Shown piece after piece: positions 1 to 6,443 of a DNA stretch of 55,795 nt. The stretch is from an uncultured Ignavibacteria bacterium (GTDB lineage: Bacteria; Bacteroidota; Ignavibacteria; Kapaibacteriales; UBA2268), in NCBI GenBank assembly GCA_903862655.1, contig CAIOZA010000093.1:1-55795 (forward strand), in the 5' to 3' direction. The position numbers were made by a program, and so were the translations under genes. Below the pieces are notes generated by a model. It did no database searches. It had not been told where the DNA came from and saw only the letters and a list, made by a program, of their open reading frames with translations. The stretch's first letter is position 1, and each line of letters opens with the position of its first letter.

Positions 1-1889
1 ACGACTTTACCGGCAGAAACTGTGAAATTGTCAGGTGCTAATTTTAAACAGAAATTTGGCTCCCAAAGTGTGGTTCGCCAACTATCATAGCCTCCACTTG
101 CGCCTGAAGAAGTGCCTGATAATCCAATAATATTAACATTTGGAGTATAGATATACTTTTTATCTTCAATAGTCTCAAAATCAAAATTAATTGTTAGTCT
201 CCAGAACAGAGCACCATTAGCCACCTGATAATTACCACCCGGAGGTTTGGTCCATCTGATTTTTAATACACCCCAAACTTTGCCATTTGAATTATCCCTC
301 TGTTCGATATTAATTTCGCCATCCAAACAGCTTGTGGATTTGATAGTGTACATGTTGTATGGTGTTTGGGAATTAATCGTATCAGGAACGAATAATGGAG
401 AGCCTAAAGTTGCAGTTCCAGCAGGAAGATCTTTCTTAGCAGTAAAATCGTTCAATGAAGAAATAGTCAATCCACCCACATCGAAGGAAGCCGAAATTTT
501 ATCACCTTCTTCGATAGTCATTTTAGAAACTGTACCTGAAAAATTTCCATTTTTAATCTCAAGAAAATCAAAAGCATTGCTTTTTGACTTGTTTATTATT
601 TTTATCTGCCCATTAAATGTTAAGCTTTTAGGATATTCAGGGTCACTAACCGAGCTTAGAAATCCCTGTACTGTTTTTCCCTCGCAGGATGTAATCGTAA
701 CATTAACCTGAGGAACAAATAGTTTCATAACCTGAACCCCTGCTTCGACAATATTGGGAATCAGAACTTCTGCCTGAGATTCAACACATTGGTCGTCAAA
801 AAGAGGGTACCCTTTTTTTTTGCCTTGCCATAGCAATTCATAGAAGGACAAATAGTTATAGCACATTTTCACACTATGACCACCTACAGTCCCCATATAA
901 TATTTGGAGGTGGGATCATAGCCATCCAGTGATATTTTGGGTGAAGCGTATTCCTTGGCAGGATGTGCGATCTGCTTAATCTGATTATCCAGATGATTTG
1001 TTCCTGAAATTGTTTGATTTGTAAAAAAGTTTTTATTTGTCCATACAGCAAGAGTATGAGCAATATCTCTAACTGTTGTTAAATCGGCAATAGAAGATTT
1101 TAGGTTAGCATCAATTTTTCCGCTTGACGCAAAAAGAGCAATATTGTCAGGGAAAATATCACACATAAACTCCTCATAAGTGTCAGGATCACCGTAAAAA
1201 TTTCCGTATCCTCTGGGAGCAGGATGTGAATCGTCCCTTACATGAGCTGGATGTCCATGGTCTTCAATCATGTGAAGCGTTTCGCCAAGTGCTCGCCAAG
1301 CTAATCCCATCAGGGAGTCCTTAGTTTTTGCATCCTTGGCTTCCATTGCCTCGGCAACCCATTTTTTCCCATTGGTCCAGCAAAATTTATGATTCGTGGG
1401 GTCATTTGCCGGCATTGTCAAATCTCCATAAATTGCCCAATCAAGATCGTTTAATGTTGGGTTGGGATATACTTCCTGAGCATAAGACATTATAGGTCCA
1501 ATTGCAATATCCTGTAAATATCTTTCAGCCGGTGGAACGGTAGGATCGTAAAAATGCCTGACTGATGCCTGAACTTCGGGAACATCTGCAGTTAGACTAC
1601 CTCTTTCAATCCAGTCTCTCACCATGTGAGTAGTTCGCTCTGTTCTCAATATATTATAAAACATAACGGATGAAACATAATTTTCGCAAGGAAGAAAATA
1701 ATCAAAATCAAAAAAGTAATTTTTGAATTTAGGCATTGAATAAATCCCCTTATTATTCAGAGACCTAAACTTATCAACTACTTCTTTTGTAATTGAAGGA
1801 TGATTTCTCAGATTGCCATAGCCTGTGAGCAGTAGCATTGCAACAATATACAATGCACTTCCCAATAAAACCGATATTAGTTTTTTCAT
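1..1889 (-). CDS. Zinc-dependent phospholipase C / S1-P1 nuclease-like secreted protein (C-terminus beyond window)
   Basis: An open reading frame of about 629 codons runs without a stop to the left edge, so the C-terminus is missing. The N-terminus is a hydrophobic signal segment (MKKLISVLLGSALYIVAMLL), soon followed by NHPSITKEVVDKF, like the start of a mature zinc PLC. Around residues 200-221 lies LGETLHMIEDHGHPAHVRD followed by DSH; clustered His and Asp of this kind bind the tri-zinc centre in the PLC/P1-nuclease fold. About 250 further residues are beta-rich, with an unrecognised role. Two in-frame ATGs compete (1895 and 1889). The second lies 7 nt after a strong AGGAGGG (1897-1903) and is preferred. 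The Shine-Dalgarno overlaps the stop codon of the upstream lipoprotein gene, so the two are probably translationally coupled. I infer an exported hydrolase of phosphoesters or phospholipids; substrate unknown. Confidence 0.72.
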   Translation of the reverse strand, partial: MKKLISVLLGSALYIVAMLLLTGYGNLRNHPSITKEVVDKFRSLNNKGIYSMPKFKNYFFDFDYFLPCENYVSSVMFYNILRTERTTHMVRDWIERGSLTADVPEVQASVRHFYDPTVPPAERYLQDIAIGPIMSYAQEVYPNPTLNDLDWAIYGDLTMPANDPTNHKFCWTNGKKWVAEAMEAKDAKTKDSLMGLAWRALGETLHMIEDHGHPAHVRDDSHPAPRGYGNFYGDPDTYEEFMCDIFPDNIALFASSGKIDANLKSSIADLTTVRDIAHTLAVWTNKNFFTNQTISGTNHLDNQIKQIAHPAKEYASPKISLDGYDPTSKYYMGTVGGHSVKMCYNYLSFYELLWQGKKKGYPLFDDQCVESQAEVLIPNIVEAGVQVMKLFVPQVNVTITSCEGKTVQGFLSSVSDPEYPKSLTFNGQIKIINKSKSNAFDFLEIKNGNFSGTVSKMTIEEGDKISASFDVGGLTISSLNDFTAKKDLPAGTATLGSPLFVPDTINSQTPYNMYTIKSTSCLDGEINIEQRDNSNGKVWGVLKIRWTKPPGGNYQVANGALFWRLTINFDFETIEDKKYIYTPNVNIIGLSGTSSGASGGYDSWRTTLWEPNFCLKLAPDNFTVSAGKV

Positions 1890-1901
1890 TTTCATACCCT
1901 C

Positions 1902-2285
1902 CTAAAACCTCACCAGTTTCCAAGATTCATCATCCTGAAGGGCGAAAATTAAAATAAAACTCTGACCTTCATAAGTAACTTCTACCTCGGTAATGTTAGT
2001 AGTTTGGAGTTTGATTTTTCGGTTTTTCATAGCTGTGCCAATAGTTTTCATAACCTGAGAGATACCCGAATAATCATCTTTGTAAAAGGTAATGGCAGTT
2101 GGGGTCATAACTGTTTTTAGTTGAGTTGTGTCACCCGATAGAAAAGCATTTTCAGCTTTTGTTATGCTTTCTTGAACATTTTGATCAGATTTAGGGTTGG
2201 TCAGATTATCTACGCAACTCGACGCCATGAGCAAATGTAAAAAGGCAGTTAGCAGGATACCATAAAAAAAGTATTTTAACCACAT
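1902..2285 (-). CDS. Small lipoprotein, possibly NTF2/SnoaL-like
   Basis: A 127-residue protein with an N-terminal hydrophobic stretch ending in LLMASSC, a plausible lipobox with Cys24 as the lipidated residue. The mature part (ITKAENAFLSGDTTQLKTVM near the start, EGQSFILIFALQDDESWKLV at the end) has the helix-then-sheet look of small NTF2/SnoaL-like domains, but that is a resemblance, not an identification. The start ATG at 2285 has AAGGAT about 8 nt upstream. The stop codon sits inside the Shine-Dalgarno of the phospholipase-like gene that follows, so the two genes form one operon. It may be a periplasmic partner of that enzyme (inference). Confidence 0.62.
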   Translation of the reverse strand: MWLKYFFYGILLTAFLHLLMASSCVDNLTNPKSDQNVQESITKAENAFLSGDTTQLKTVMTPTAITFYKDDYSGISQVMKTIGTAMKNRKIKLQTTNITEVEVTYEGQSFILIFALQDDESWKLVRF

Positions 2286-2700
2286 AATAAGATCCTTTCA
2301 ATTTAGTGTAGGACAACATTTATTAAATAAATAATGTTAGCGTTTGGAGTAATATTTGAGCGATTTGGAAATCGCTGTTTTTTTTCCGGTGATGTAATCA
2401 AGATAAACCTCTTATTATTATCTAATATTACTTGTAGTTGCTGCAATTTACAAATAAATTTATTACGATAAATGAATAAAAGATTAATTTTTTGAATTTT
2501 TAGTACAAGCTGATAAAATAAATCCCGGGAGTTAAGTCAGTGGTATAAATTTGTAAGGGTTAGGCTTTGAAATGGAACCGAATGCCTCGCTTGTGCAGTA
2601 GCCTGTATGGTTAGACAGTTCGAATTCAAAATTTAGAATATTATTTCTAAGAAAAATGCTTAATTTTGAGTGTTCGGCGAATAAACAAAAGATATATGAG
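2286..2700. other. Divergent intergenic region
   Basis: About 415 bp between the minus-strand lipoprotein operon and the plus-strand glycosyltransferase. It is AT-rich and holds one terminator-like hairpin (2359-2385). Promoters for both directions should lie here, but I see no convincing match. An ATG at 2656 is in frame with the glycosyltransferase and could extend it by 15 codons. Confidence 0.5.
2359..2385 (+). terminator. Terminator-like hairpin with T-run, no plus-strand gene before it
   Basis: AGCGATTT-GG-AAATCGCT (2359-2376) forms a stem of 6-8 bp. It is followed by G and eight Ts (2378-2385), the form of a Rho-independent terminator read on the plus strand. The genes to its left are all on the minus strand, so it would stop antisense transcription, or early transcripts from a promoter inside this region. 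Confidence 0.45.
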
Positions 2701-3648
2701 ATGAAGAATAAATATAGAATAGGTGCGGCATTAATTGTTAAAAACGAAGAGAAAAACATTTCTAAAGCATTGAAGTCTCTTCAAACTATTTGCTCTCAAA
2801 TTGTAGTGGTGGACACCGGATCCATTGACTCAACGCCATCCATTTGCGCCAGATTTGGAACTGAACTGCATTTTCACAAATGGACTGATGATTTCTCAGA
2901 AGCAAGGAATTTTGCTCTGAGTCTGATTCGGACAGACTGGATTATCTCGATTGACGCCGATGAAGAGCTAATAATATCTTCATTTCAATCATCTGAGCAT
3001 CTATTCGAAAATAAAAGAATCGGTGGTATCCGTGTTAAAATTCATAATGAACTAAGCACAGGTGGAATCCGCGAACATTCTTTTCCTCGCATTTTTAGGA
3101 GCAAACCGGGTATTAGGTTTAATGGTAAAATCCATGAACAGATAAGCGATTCAATTCTTGATATGAATTTAGAAATTGCAGATTCCGACATTATAATTCA
3201 ACATTATGGTTACCATACTATCGAACCCGAACGAATCGAACGTAACCGCGAACTACTTCAAACAGAAATGGCTGAACAGGGAGAAGACCCTTGGTTGAAG
3301 TATCATTATGCCGAAACACTTTTTGCAGGCACTAACCCAGCTGAAGCACTACCAATTTATCAGGAATCATCCAATTCATTCTATCTCTCAAATGATCAGC
3401 GGGACACTGCAAGACTGAGAGTAGGTCAGATAGCACTTGGTATGAATAATTTTAGCATTGTTTTAGAGCTGGACAATTATAGTTTCAGCAACACAGATCT
3501 TGAAGGCTTGCGTATTCTTGTACTGATATCGGCTTTGTTAATGACAGGTGACAAGTTGAAGGCAAAAATCCTTTGGGCTCAACCCGCACTCCACCAATCC
3601 CGAATGGTTGATAAAAACTTACTCGATAAAATGTCCAAAGTAATTTAA
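2701..3648 (+). CDS. Family 2 glycosyltransferase with C-terminal helical (TPR-like) region
   Basis: The protein begins with the classic GT-A core of a family 2 transferase: IGAALIVKNEEKNISKAL, then VVVDTGSIDSTPSICARFG and IISIDADEEL, where DADE is the metal and nucleotide-sugar binding DxD-type motif. HKWTDDFSEARNFAL is typical of the subfamily annotated as 'glycosyltransferase involved in cell wall biosynthesis', which often carries a C-terminal TPR tail. Here the C-terminus (from about residue 190) is helical and TPR-like. An upstream ATG at 2656 would add 15 residues. I chose 2701 because the domain starts at once and the extra residues look non-native, but neither start has a good Shine-Dalgarno. 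The acceptor (envelope glycan or protein) is unknown. Confidence 0.8.
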   Translation: MKNKYRIGAALIVKNEEKNISKALKSLQTICSQIVVVDTGSIDSTPSICARFGTELHFHKWTDDFSEARNFALSLIRTDWIISIDADEELIISSFQSSEHLFENKRIGGIRVKIHNELSTGGIREHSFPRIFRSKPGIRFNGKIHEQISDSILDMNLEIADSDIIIQHYGYHTIEPERIERNRELLQTEMAEQGEDPWLKYHYAETLFAGTNPAEALPIYQESSNSFYLSNDQRDTARLRVGQIALGMNNFSIVLELDNYSFSNTDLEGLRILVLISALLMTGDKLKAKILWAQPALHQSRMVDKNLLDKMSKVI

Positions 3649-3687
3649 AGATTGTGTATTTTTTATTGGCAAAAATAGCAAAAAATA

Positions 3688-3719
3688 TTTGCGTAACACA
3701 CTGATATTTGATATATTTG
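3688..3719 (+). promoter_or_regulatory. Bacteroidota-type promoter of the AAA ATPase gene
   Basis: TTTG (3688-3691), a 20-nt spacer, then TATATTTG (3712-3719). This fits the -33 TTTG / -7 TAnnTTTG consensus of the primary sigma factor in Bacteroidota. The start site would fall at about 3725, on the edge of the 15-bp repeat array. Confidence 0.5.
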
Positions 3720-3720
3720 T

Positions 3721-3810
3721 AATTAGTAACCAAGTAGTTAGTAACTACATAGTTAGTAACCAAACAGTTAGTAACTTAGAAGTTAGTAACCAAGTAGTTA
3801 CTAAATGTTG
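3721..3810 (+). repeat. Six tandem 15-bp repeats in the leader of the AAA ATPase gene
   Basis: Six consecutive 15-bp units start at 3721, 3736, 3751, 3766, 3781 and 3796. The unit is roughly AGTTAGTAACCAAGT. Units 1-5 keep TTAGTAAC exactly, units 2-5 keep the odd palindrome GTTAGTAAC (arms GTTA/TAAC), and unit 6 has drifted to AGTTACTAAATGTTG. The array ends 23 bp before the ATPase start codon and begins where transcription is predicted to start. It could be an operator array or a repeated RNA-binding site in the leader. Confidence 0.85.
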
Positions 3811-3833
3811 AATAGTAGTATTGGAAGCGCAAT

Positions 3834-4976
3834 ATGAGCAATCCATTTATATTTGGGAAACCCGTAAAGGGCGGGGACTTCGCCAACAGAAGAAAAGAAA
3901 TCAATAAGCTGATTACTAATGCTGAGAATAATATCAGCACTATGCTCATTTCTCCCAGAAGATGGGGTAAGTCCTCGCTCGTCAGGCAGGCAAGTGTGGA
4001 GCTTAGCAGTAAAAAGGGATTTGCTGTGGCCAATATGGATATGTTCCAAACAAGGAGTGAAAATGAATTCTACTCAGTGTTTGCAAAAGAAATAGTCCAG
4101 GCTACCGGCAATAAGATCGAAGAATGGTCGAAGACCGTAAGTGATTTCCTATCGATGTTCAGACCGAAGATATCATTTCAAGGAGGGCCTGTTCCTGAAT
4201 GGTCATTGAGTTTCGATGTAGAGGATACACGTAATTTTGGACAGGATATTCTCAATCTCCCTCAGGTGCTGGCAGAAAAGAAAAAACTAAATCTAACAAT
4301 CTGTATAGATGAATTCCAGAATCTGTCGCACTTCCCCGAACAGCTGGCTTTCCAGAAGCGTTGCCGTTCTTTCTGGCAGAACCAGAAAAACGTAAGTTAT
4401 GTCCTTTATGGAAGTAAACGGCATATGCTGAGGGATTTGTTTACCAAACGCTCTATGCCGTTTTATAAATTCGGCGATATTATTTTCCTCGAAAAAATCA
4501 ATCTAACGGAACTTGAAGAATTTGTTCAGATGAAGTTCGAAACTACCGGAAAATCAATCAGCAGAGAACTAGCTAACAAAATTGTGAGTGTTATGGAATG
4601 TAATCCATACTATGTTCAACAGTTTGCATATTATGTTTGGCAGAATACAGCAAAAAAAGCCAATAATGAGTCTTTTGATAAATCTATCGAAGACATGATG
4701 AACAGCAATCACTATCTTTTTGTCAAAGATTTCGAGAGTTTGTCTGAGAATCAGATAGGGTTTATGCGCGTTCTTTGCGATGGTGTTGAAAAAGGGTTCA
4801 CACGCGGCGAAGTGATTCAGAAGTACAATCTGGGCAGTTCGGCTAATGTGATAAAGATAATCGAATCCCTGCAGGGCAAAGAAGTATTCGAAAAGCTGGG
4901 CTCAAAGATAGAATTCATAGATCCTGTATTCAAAATCTGGCTCAAAAGATTGTTCAGAGTCCAAGTTAGAAAATAA
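3834..4976 (+). CDS. Archaeal-type AAA ATPase (ATPase_2-like) with C-terminal winged helix
   Basis: A 380-residue STAND-like P-loop ATPase. It opens with NPFIFGKPVKGGDFANRRKE, the usual start of this family. Walker A is SPRRWGKSSL (about residues 40-49), Walker B is LTICIDEFQNL (about 155-165), and YGSKRHML follows as the sensor region. The last 80 residues (TRGEVIQKYNLGSSANVIK onward) form a winged-helix-like domain, as in 'archaeal ATPase' proteins. GGAAG sits 6 nt before the ATG. The family is patchily distributed and its function is largely unknown; DNA binding or a chaperone-like switch is commonly supposed. Its unusual feature is the tandem-repeat leader just upstream. Confidence 0.82.
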   Translation: MSNPFIFGKPVKGGDFANRRKEINKLITNAENNISTMLISPRRWGKSSLVRQASVELSSKKGFAVANMDMFQTRSENEFYSVFAKEIVQATGNKIEEWSKTVSDFLSMFRPKISFQGGPVPEWSLSFDVEDTRNFGQDILNLPQVLAEKKKLNLTICIDEFQNLSHFPEQLAFQKRCRSFWQNQKNVSYVLYGSKRHMLRDLFTKRSMPFYKFGDIIFLEKINLTELEEFVQMKFETTGKSISRELANKIVSVMECNPYYVQQFAYYVWQNTAKKANNESFDKSIEDMMNSNHYLFVKDFESLSENQIGFMRVLCDGVEKGFTRGEVIQKYNLGSSANVIKIIESLQGKEVFEKLGSKIEFIDPVFKIWLKRLFRVQVRK

Positions 4977-5002
4977 TTCAGTTATCTAAATTGGAGTGTA
5001 TA

Positions 5003-5740
5003 ATGGAAATTCCACAGGAATTAATCAAACGGCTTTTGAAGGCAAAACATGTGGTTGTTATGACAGGAGCCGGAGTATCGGCAGAAAGCGGTATCAAAAC
5101 ATTCCGTGATCCTGATGGACTCTGGGCTAAGCTCAATCCTGCTCAGTTAGCATCAGTCAATGGGTTTATGGCTAATCCCGAACTAGTCTGGGAATGGTAT
5201 CAACACAGACGCGAAATCATCAACGAATCCAAACCTAATCCCGGGCATTATGCAATTGCAGAAATGGAAAAGCTTTTCCCCAAATTCTCACTGATTACTC
5301 AGAATGTCGACAGGCTTCATCAGCAGGCAGGCTCCAGCAAGGTATGGGAGCTACATGGCAACATAATCGATAACAGGTGTTTTACATGCAGCGAGCCATA
5401 TACAAAAGAGATTGATCTGAATGATAAGTCCCTGCCATCATGTCCGAAATGCGGCGGTATGATTCGTCCATCAGTTGTTTGGTTCGGCGAAATGCTCCCA
5501 CAAAAAGTACTCGAATATGCGGAAGTTGCTTCGAAGGATTGCGATGTTTTCTTAAGTGTAGGAACATCTGCAGAAGTGTATCCGGCTGCGGGACTACCTC
5601 TTTTGGCCAAAAGTTATGGAGCTTATGTTGTTGAGGTCAATCCTAACAGGACAAGCATAACCCAAACAGCTGATCTGCATCTGCAGGGTCCGAGCGGAGT
5701 AGTATTGCCTAAAGTGCTGGAGGAATTGAGACATGCCTAA
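5003..5740 (+). CDS. cobB: NAD-dependent protein deacylase, sirtuin (Sir2/CobB type)
   Basis: A 245-residue sirtuin that removes acyl groups from lysines using NAD. Visible motifs in order: GAGVSAESGIKTFRD (NAD-binding loop), WYQHRR (Tyr-x-x-Arg, the pair that in class III sirtuins such as E. coli CobB favours succinyl-type substrates), TQNVDRLHQQAG, ELHG with the catalytic His, two CxxC pairs for zinc (CFTC and CPKC), and GTSAEVYPAAGLP. A TTG at 4991 would extend the frame, but the Shine-Dalgarno GGAG (4993-4996) lies inside that extension with ideal spacing to the ATG at 5003, so I start there. The gene follows the ATPase by 26 bp and may share its transcript. It converges on the DUF5808 gene. 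Confidence 0.93.
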   Translation: MEIPQELIKRLLKAKHVVVMTGAGVSAESGIKTFRDPDGLWAKLNPAQLASVNGFMANPELVWEWYQHRREIINESKPNPGHYAIAEMEKLFPKFSLITQNVDRLHQQAGSSKVWELHGNIIDNRCFTCSEPYTKEIDLNDKSLPSCPKCGGMIRPSVVWFGEMLPQKVLEYAEVASKDCDVFLSVGTSAEVYPAAGLPLLAKSYGAYVVEVNPNRTSITQTADLHLQGPSGVVLPKVLEELRHA

Positions 5741-5748
5741 TAATTTAT

Positions 5749-5964
5749 TTACATTATGAGTAAAATTAAAATAATTAGCACAATCATAGCAACAATCGAA
5801 ACGGGATTAGCGAAATTTACTGTCCAGCCTGTCCATTTAAGTCTTTTTGGTGGGAAAAGCCGTTTGTCTTTTTTGTTAAAATAAAATACTCCTAATTTCC
5901 AGTTAGTAGGATCATCATGCCATTCATCTAGGGTTTGCCGAGATGGTCTTTCTTGTAAACTCAT
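5749..5964 (-). CDS. DUF5808 family small membrane protein
   Basis: A 71-residue protein. Residues 13-55 carry the family pattern: WHDDPTNWKLGVFYFNKKDK, then LFPPKR, GWTVNFANP. A single C-terminal membrane helix follows (VSIVAMIVLIILILLIM). The DUF5808 domain occurs alone or as the tail of larger membrane proteins; its role is unknown. GAGAAA precedes the ATG. It ends 8 bp from the stop of the sirtuin gene on the opposite strand. Confidence 0.75.
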   Translation of the reverse strand: MSLQERPSRQTLDEWHDDPTNWKLGVFYFNKKDKRLFPPKRLKWTGWTVNFANPVSIVAMIVLIILILLIM

Positions 5965-6354
5965 AATTTCTCATCAATTTAATTAATTATCAATTATTAA
6001 AAATAACGTATCGAGTTGCACTAATATTTGATAAGTTTTTTTTATTATTGGCTTTTTTGCATCGAAGATGCTGAATTTGATAGGCGAGAGTGTAACCAGT
6101 GGAATCGATCCGCAAATTATTATATCCCAAACCTGGAGGGTTGAATCTTTCTATCCTGTTCAACCCTTTCAGGACTAATTCTATTTTTCGTAGTATTTCC
6201 GTGTGTTTCACCCACGGTTATTTAAATTTAGCCACTTCGTGGCATAAGATTGTTTTTAGGCTTATATTTTTCTACCGATCTGCTGTTCTCACTGCGTTCG
6301 AAATGACAGGCTCGTGAGATACCTGCATACGAGGGGCTTGACAATAAAAAGCAA

Positions 6355-6375
6355 GGACACGGCACCGCCGTGTCC
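6355..6375. repeat. GC-rich palindromic repeat unit (followed by CTACG)
   Basis: GGACACGGC-ACC-GCCGTGTCC is a perfect 9-bp stem with a 3-nt loop in AT-rich surroundings, followed by CTACG. The layout matches the palindrome at 21493-21512, also followed by CCTACG-like sequence. Confidence 0.7.
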
Positions 6376-6395
6376 CTACGAAATGAAAATGAGAA

Positions 6396-6416
6396 GGGCG
6401 GGTTTAGAACCCGCCC
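6396..6416. repeat. GC-rich palindromic repeat unit downstream of the Omp28-like gene
   Basis: GGGCGGGTT-TAG-AACCCGCCC, a perfect 9-bp stem 27 bp past the stop codon of the Omp28-like gene. It could stop transcription from that gene, but no T-run follows in the minus direction, so a repeat unit is the safer call. Confidence 0.6.
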
Positions 6417-6443
6417 TTGTAGAATTCTGATTTTTTTAACTTC

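Larger units (their letters stand above)
5965..6443. repeat. Gene-free patch of interspersed repeat fragments
   Basis: About 480 bp with no credible gene. It contains repeat-like blocks: CAACCCTTTCAGGACTAA (about 6161-6178), TTTCACCCACGGTTATT with a nearby CCACTTCGTGG palindrome (about 6206-6243), and two GC-rich perfect hairpins (6355-6375 and 6396-6416) annotated separately. Short ORFs here read through these blocks on both strands and look spurious. Confidence 0.55.

Noticed and set aside
247-711. Plus-strand frame of 154 codons
   Set aside because: It lies on the opposite strand of the phospholipase-like gene, which is open to the window edge and has clear family motifs.
3485-3763. Minus-strand frame with Val-Thr-Asn-Tyr repeats
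   Set aside because: The repeated peptide is only the translation of the 15-bp tandem repeat; the rest overlaps the glycosyltransferase gene.
3721-3810. Possible CRISPR array
   Set aside because: Units of 15 bp follow each other without spacers; CRISPR repeats are longer and separated by unique spacers. Also no cas genes in the window.
4991-5002. TTG start for the sirtuin
   Set aside because: The proposed extension contains the GGAG ribosome site that fits the ATG at 5003.
5990-6317. Short frames on both strands in the repeat patch
   Set aside because: They read through palindromic and interspersed repeats, have no ribosome site and no recognisable domain.
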